Of a DNA stretch of 5,438 nucleotides, positions 1 to 5,438 are shown piece after piece. The DNA is from DAOUKH01 sp034420775 (lineage in GTDB: Bacteria > Chloroflexota > Dehalococcoidia > SHYB01). The notes under the pieces are model-generated. The model saw nothing but the letters and a program-made list of their open reading frames with translations, did not search any database and was not told the origin of the DNA. The position numbers and the translations under genes were made by a program. Numbering within the stretch: position 1 is the stretch's first letter; every line of letters begins with the position of its first letter. The stretch covers positions 1 to 5,438 of the forward strand of contig DAOUKZ010000134.1 of NCBI GenBank assembly GCA_034420775.1, given 5' to 3'.

Positions 1-746
1 TCACCTACCGGCACCCCGCCATGCTCGCGAAGATCTGCTCGACGATCGACGTGATGAGCAACGGCCGGCTCATCCTCGGCATCGGCGCCGCGTGGTCGAA
101 GGGGGACCACGATGCCTACGGCATCCCGTTCCCGGGACTGAAGGTGCGCCAGGAGATGCTCGGCGAGGCCCTCGACGTGGTCCACGGCCTGTGGACGGAG
201 CGTTCGTTCTCCTACGAGGGCAAGCACTACCAACTCACCGACGCGCCGATGGAGCCCAAGCCGGTGCAGCAGCCGCGTCCGCCGGTGCTCATCGCCGCCG
301 TGGGCGAGACCGGCCTCGCGCTCACCGCGAAGCACGCGCAGTATTGGGCAAGCCTCAGCACCCCGGCCTACGCGGCGGAGAAGATCGCGCGCATTGAGGC
401 GCTCTGCGCCGAGCGGGGGCGCGACCCTGCCGAGATCGAGTACATGCGCTACTGCGACATGGTGCTCACCGACGATGCCGGGCGGACGCGCGAGGTCATC
501 GAGAAACGGGGGCGCGGGCTGCAAGAGCGGGGCGCGGCCGCCCAGGCACGCAACAGCGTCGAAGGAGAGTCGCTGGAGGCTCGGGTGCGCGCCGGCGCCC
601 TGATCGGAAGCACGGCCGAGATGCGCGAGGAGGTCGCGCGCTACGCCGAGGTCGGCGTTACCCACATCGTGATCATGACGCCGCGCCCCTGGGACCGCCG
701 CATCGCCGAGCGTTTCTCTAACGAGGTGATCAGCGCCTTCGCCTAG
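1..746 (+). CDS. LLM-class F420-dependent oxidoreductase, 5'-truncated by window edge
   Basis: This is probably a flavin/deazaflavin (F420)-dependent oxidoreductase of the bacterial luciferase-like monooxygenase superfamily, a cytosolic TIM-barrel enzyme; its substrate cannot be told from sequence. The reading frame is open from base 3 and encodes TYRHPA just before the Met at 21. That string continues the family motif (TYRHP-x-x-LAK), so the Met at 21 is internal and the true start lies upstream. Numbered from that Met, the visible motifs are SNGRLILGIGAAW (13-25), a YGIPFP segment (33-38), SYEGKHYQL (64-72) and EPKPVQQPRPPVLIAAVGE (78-96), the usual order in the Rv1855c-like F420 group. The C-terminal strand GVTHIVIM (212-219) closes the barrel. 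Visible length is 247 residues against roughly 280-320 for the family, so perhaps 40-70 residues are missing. The stop is TAG. It converges on prfB and need not be functionally linked to it. Dependence on F420 rather than FMN is inferred from family resemblance. Confidence 0.88.
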   Translation, partial: TYRHPAMLAKICSTIDVMSNGRLILGIGAAWSKGDHDAYGIPFPGLKVRQEMLGEALDVVHGLWTERSFSYEGKHYQLTDAPMEPKPVQQPRPPVLIAAVGETGLALTAKHAQYWASLSTPAYAAEKIARIEALCAERGRDPAEIEYMRYCDMVLTDDAGRTREVIEKRGRGLQERGAAAQARNSVEGESLEARVRAGALIGSTAEMREEVARYAEVGVTHIVIMTPRPWDRRIAERFSNEVISAFA

Positions 747-766
747 GCGTTCCTGGGCTCCTAGCC
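740..766. other. Convergent gene ends with small inverted repeats, no convincing terminator
   Basis: The oxidoreductase and prfB end facing each other, with only 747-760 between their stop codons. A perfect 10-base palindrome, cgcctaggcg (740-749), spans the oxidoreductase stop codon. A 5-base inverted repeat pairs ctagg (743-747) with cctag (760-764), so the arms include both TAG stops. The stems are short and no T-run follows on either strand, so this is not a convincing intrinsic terminator. Transcription from either side probably ends inside the opposing gene or by another mechanism. Confidence 0.4.
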
Positions 767-1865
767 GCCGTTGCCGCCGGCCATGAGCCGGATGTAGGCG
801 CCGAGAAAGGGGTCGAGGTCGCCGTCGAGGACGGCGTCGGGGTCGGACGAGCCGTACTCGGTCCGGTGGTCCTTCACCATCTTGTAGGGGTGGAGGATAT
901 AGCTACGGATCTTGTTTCCCCACTCCGCCGGCACGTACTCGCCCTTGAGCCGCGCCTTCTCCTTCGCCTGCTTCTCCATTTCGAGGCGCATGAGGCGGGA
1001 GGCGAGGATCGTCATCGCAGCCTCGCGGTTCTGGCGCTGCGAGCGCTCGTTCTGTACGGAAACGGTAATGCCCGTCGGCTCGTGAACGACGCGCACCGCC
1101 GTCGAGTTCTTCTGCACGTTTTGCCCGCCCTTACCGCTGGCGCGGAAGTAGTCCAGGCGGAGATCGTCGGGGTCGATAGTCACCTCGACCGGGTCCGCCT
1201 CGGGCATGACCTCGACGAGGGCGAAGGAGGTATGCCGCGCGTGGTCGGCGTCGAAGGGGGAGAGGCGGATGAGGCGGTGGGAGCCCTTCTCCGACTTGGC
1301 GTAGCCGTAGGCATACTTGCCCTTCAGGTCGATATGGGCGCTCTTGAGGCCGGCTTCCTCGCCATGGGAGATGTCGAGGACGGCGGCTTCGAAGCCGCGG
1401 CGCTCCGCCCAGCGAAGGTACATGCGGAGGAGCATCTCAGCCCAGTCCTGCGACTCGGTGCCCCCGGCGCCGGCGTGGATAGAGAGCAGCGCGTTGCGAG
1501 CGTCGTAGGGGCCGCTGAGGGCGAGGTCGAACTCGAGGCGGTCGAGACGGGCGGCGAGCGCGGCGGCGTCGCGGGCGACCTCGTCCTGGACGGCGCGGTC
1601 GTCCTCGCTCTCGGCCAGGTCGAGCAGCTCGCCGAGCTGGCCGGCGTCGCGCTCGAGCCCCCGCCACTCGGAGACAGTGTCGCGCAACTCGGCGATGCGC
1701 CGCATGCCGTCGCGGGCCTCTTCCTGGTTATTCCAGAAGTCGGACGCGGCGGAGCGGCGCTCCAGTGCGGCTAGCTCACGCTCTTTGCCGGCGAGGTCAA
1801 AGACGCACCACGAGATCGGCGATGCGCCCTCTCGAGTCGTCCAACTGATCGCGGAGTTCGCTCAT
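761..1865 (-). CDS. prfB: Peptide chain release factor 2 (RF2), expressed by programmed +1 frameshift
   Basis: RF2 reads UGA and UAA stop codons in the ribosomal A site and triggers release of the finished peptide. The gene is read as 1865-1800 (22 codons from ATG), then base 1799 is skipped and reading resumes at 1798 to the TAG at 763-761, giving 367 residues; E. coli RF2 has 365. In the joined protein the stop-recognition tripeptide SPF falls at about 202-204 and the catalytic GGQ at about 246-248, close to E. coli (205-207 and 250-252). SPF identifies RF2 rather than RF1. The conserved GGTESQDWAEM stretch begins near residue 134. The first in-frame ATG of the main frame (base 1705) is residue 54, and no ATG, GTG or TTG precedes it in that frame back to the TGA at 1864-1862, so the N-terminal domain can only come from the shifted start. 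The residue before GGQ is Lys (SGKGGQ) where Ala is usual. The gene follows rpoC by 2 bases and is probably translationally coupled to it. Confidence 0.95.
1796..1811 (-). promoter_or_regulatory. prfB programmed +1 ribosomal frameshift site (CTT TGA C)
   Basis: Codon 22 is CTT (1802-1800), codon 23 is an in-frame TGA (1799-1797), and the next base is C (1796), reproducing the classic CUU UGA C slip site of bacterial RF2 genes. Slipping one base forward gives CTT-(T)-GAC and opens the frame that encodes the rest of RF2. Upstream, GTGGTG (1811-1806) sits three bases before CTT, where E. coli has AGGGGG as a stimulatory Shine-Dalgarno-like element. GTGGTG matches the GAGGTG part of the Shine-Dalgarno consensus at 5 of 6 bases, but pairing in that register places it about two bases farther from CTT than in E. 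coli, so stimulation may be weaker. The established role is autoregulation: plentiful RF2 terminates at the UGA, and scarce RF2 allows the shift. Confidence 0.95.
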
Positions 1866-1867
1866 GG

Positions 1868-1870
<3 letters not shown>
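1863..1870 (-). promoter_or_regulatory. rpoC stop / prfB start junction, likely translational coupling
   Basis: On the minus strand the order is TAG (rpoC stop, 1870-1868), CC, then ATG (prfB start, 1865-1863). I see no Shine-Dalgarno-like purine run in the 20 or so bases before this ATG, so prfB is probably initiated by ribosomes that finish rpoC and restart. The ATG overlaps a TGA (ATGA) that lies in the rpoC frame, giving that frame a second stop two codons after the TAG. The coupling is inferred from spacing only. Confidence 0.6.

Positions 1871-5438
<3,568 letters not shown>

Noticed and set aside
21..746. Met at base 21 as the true start of the oxidoreductase
   Set aside because: The frame is open upstream and encodes TYRHPA, part of a conserved family motif, so the gene begins outside the window.
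740..766. Intrinsic transcription terminator between the convergent genes
   Set aside because: Stems are only 4-5 base pairs and no T-run follows on either strand.
761..1705. prfB starting at the ATG at base 1705
   Set aside because: This would give 314 residues and remove the start of the N-terminal domain; the upstream sequence in the shifted frame reads like the RF2 N-terminus (for example SDFWNNQEEA).
866..1774. A 302-codon plus-strand open frame lying antisense to prfB
   Set aside because: It is fully explained by GC-rich codon use on the opposite strand. Its product is Val/Ala/Gly/Leu/Glu/Arg-rich low-complexity protein with no recognisable motif, while the minus strand encodes unmistakable RF2.
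1797..1799. The in-frame TGA near the start of prfB taken as a nonsense mutation or pseudogene
   Set aside because: The CTT TGA C context, its codon position and the intact downstream frame match the known programmed frameshift of RF2 genes.

Overview
The window looks like ordinary chromosomal DNA from a GC-rich bacterium and is almost completely coding. It holds three genes. On the minus strand, rpoC (RNA polymerase beta' subunit, 5' end outside the window) runs into prfB (peptide chain release factor 2). On the plus strand, the 3' part of a luciferase-like F420-dependent oxidoreductase gene converges on prfB.

Organism: the beta' chain is undivided, which argues against cyanobacteria. It lacks the large insertion that proteobacteria carry inside the trigger loop. 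High GC, an F420-type oxidoreductase and the style of the RF2 and beta' sequences would fit Chloroflexota or a related uncultured lineage. This placement is a low-to-moderate confidence inference, not a result of comparison.

Layout: positions 1-746 (+) hold the oxidoreductase. Positions 747-760 are a 14-base gap between convergent genes. Positions 761-1865 (-) hold prfB, which is read in two frames joined by a +1 programmed frameshift at CTT TGA C (1796-1802). A stretch of two bases then separates prfB from the rpoC stop codon. Positions 1868-5438 (-) hold rpoC. No non-coding stretch exceeds 14 bases, and I saw no RNA gene, mobile element or CRISPR array.

How the genes work together: rpoC and prfB are almost certainly co-transcribed, probably from an rpoB-rpoC promoter outside the window, so a transcription subunit and a translation termination factor share one message. 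RF2 then adjusts its own yield at the internal UGA: when RF2 is scarce, termination at the UGA is slow and more ribosomes shift frame to make full-length RF2. The most notable points are this frameshift, which makes a simple ORF call lose the first 53 residues of RF2; the 2-base rpoC-prfB junction with a TAG/TGA double stop; and a long, acidic, repeat-bearing C-terminal tail on beta'. I found no clear evidence of an undescribed system.
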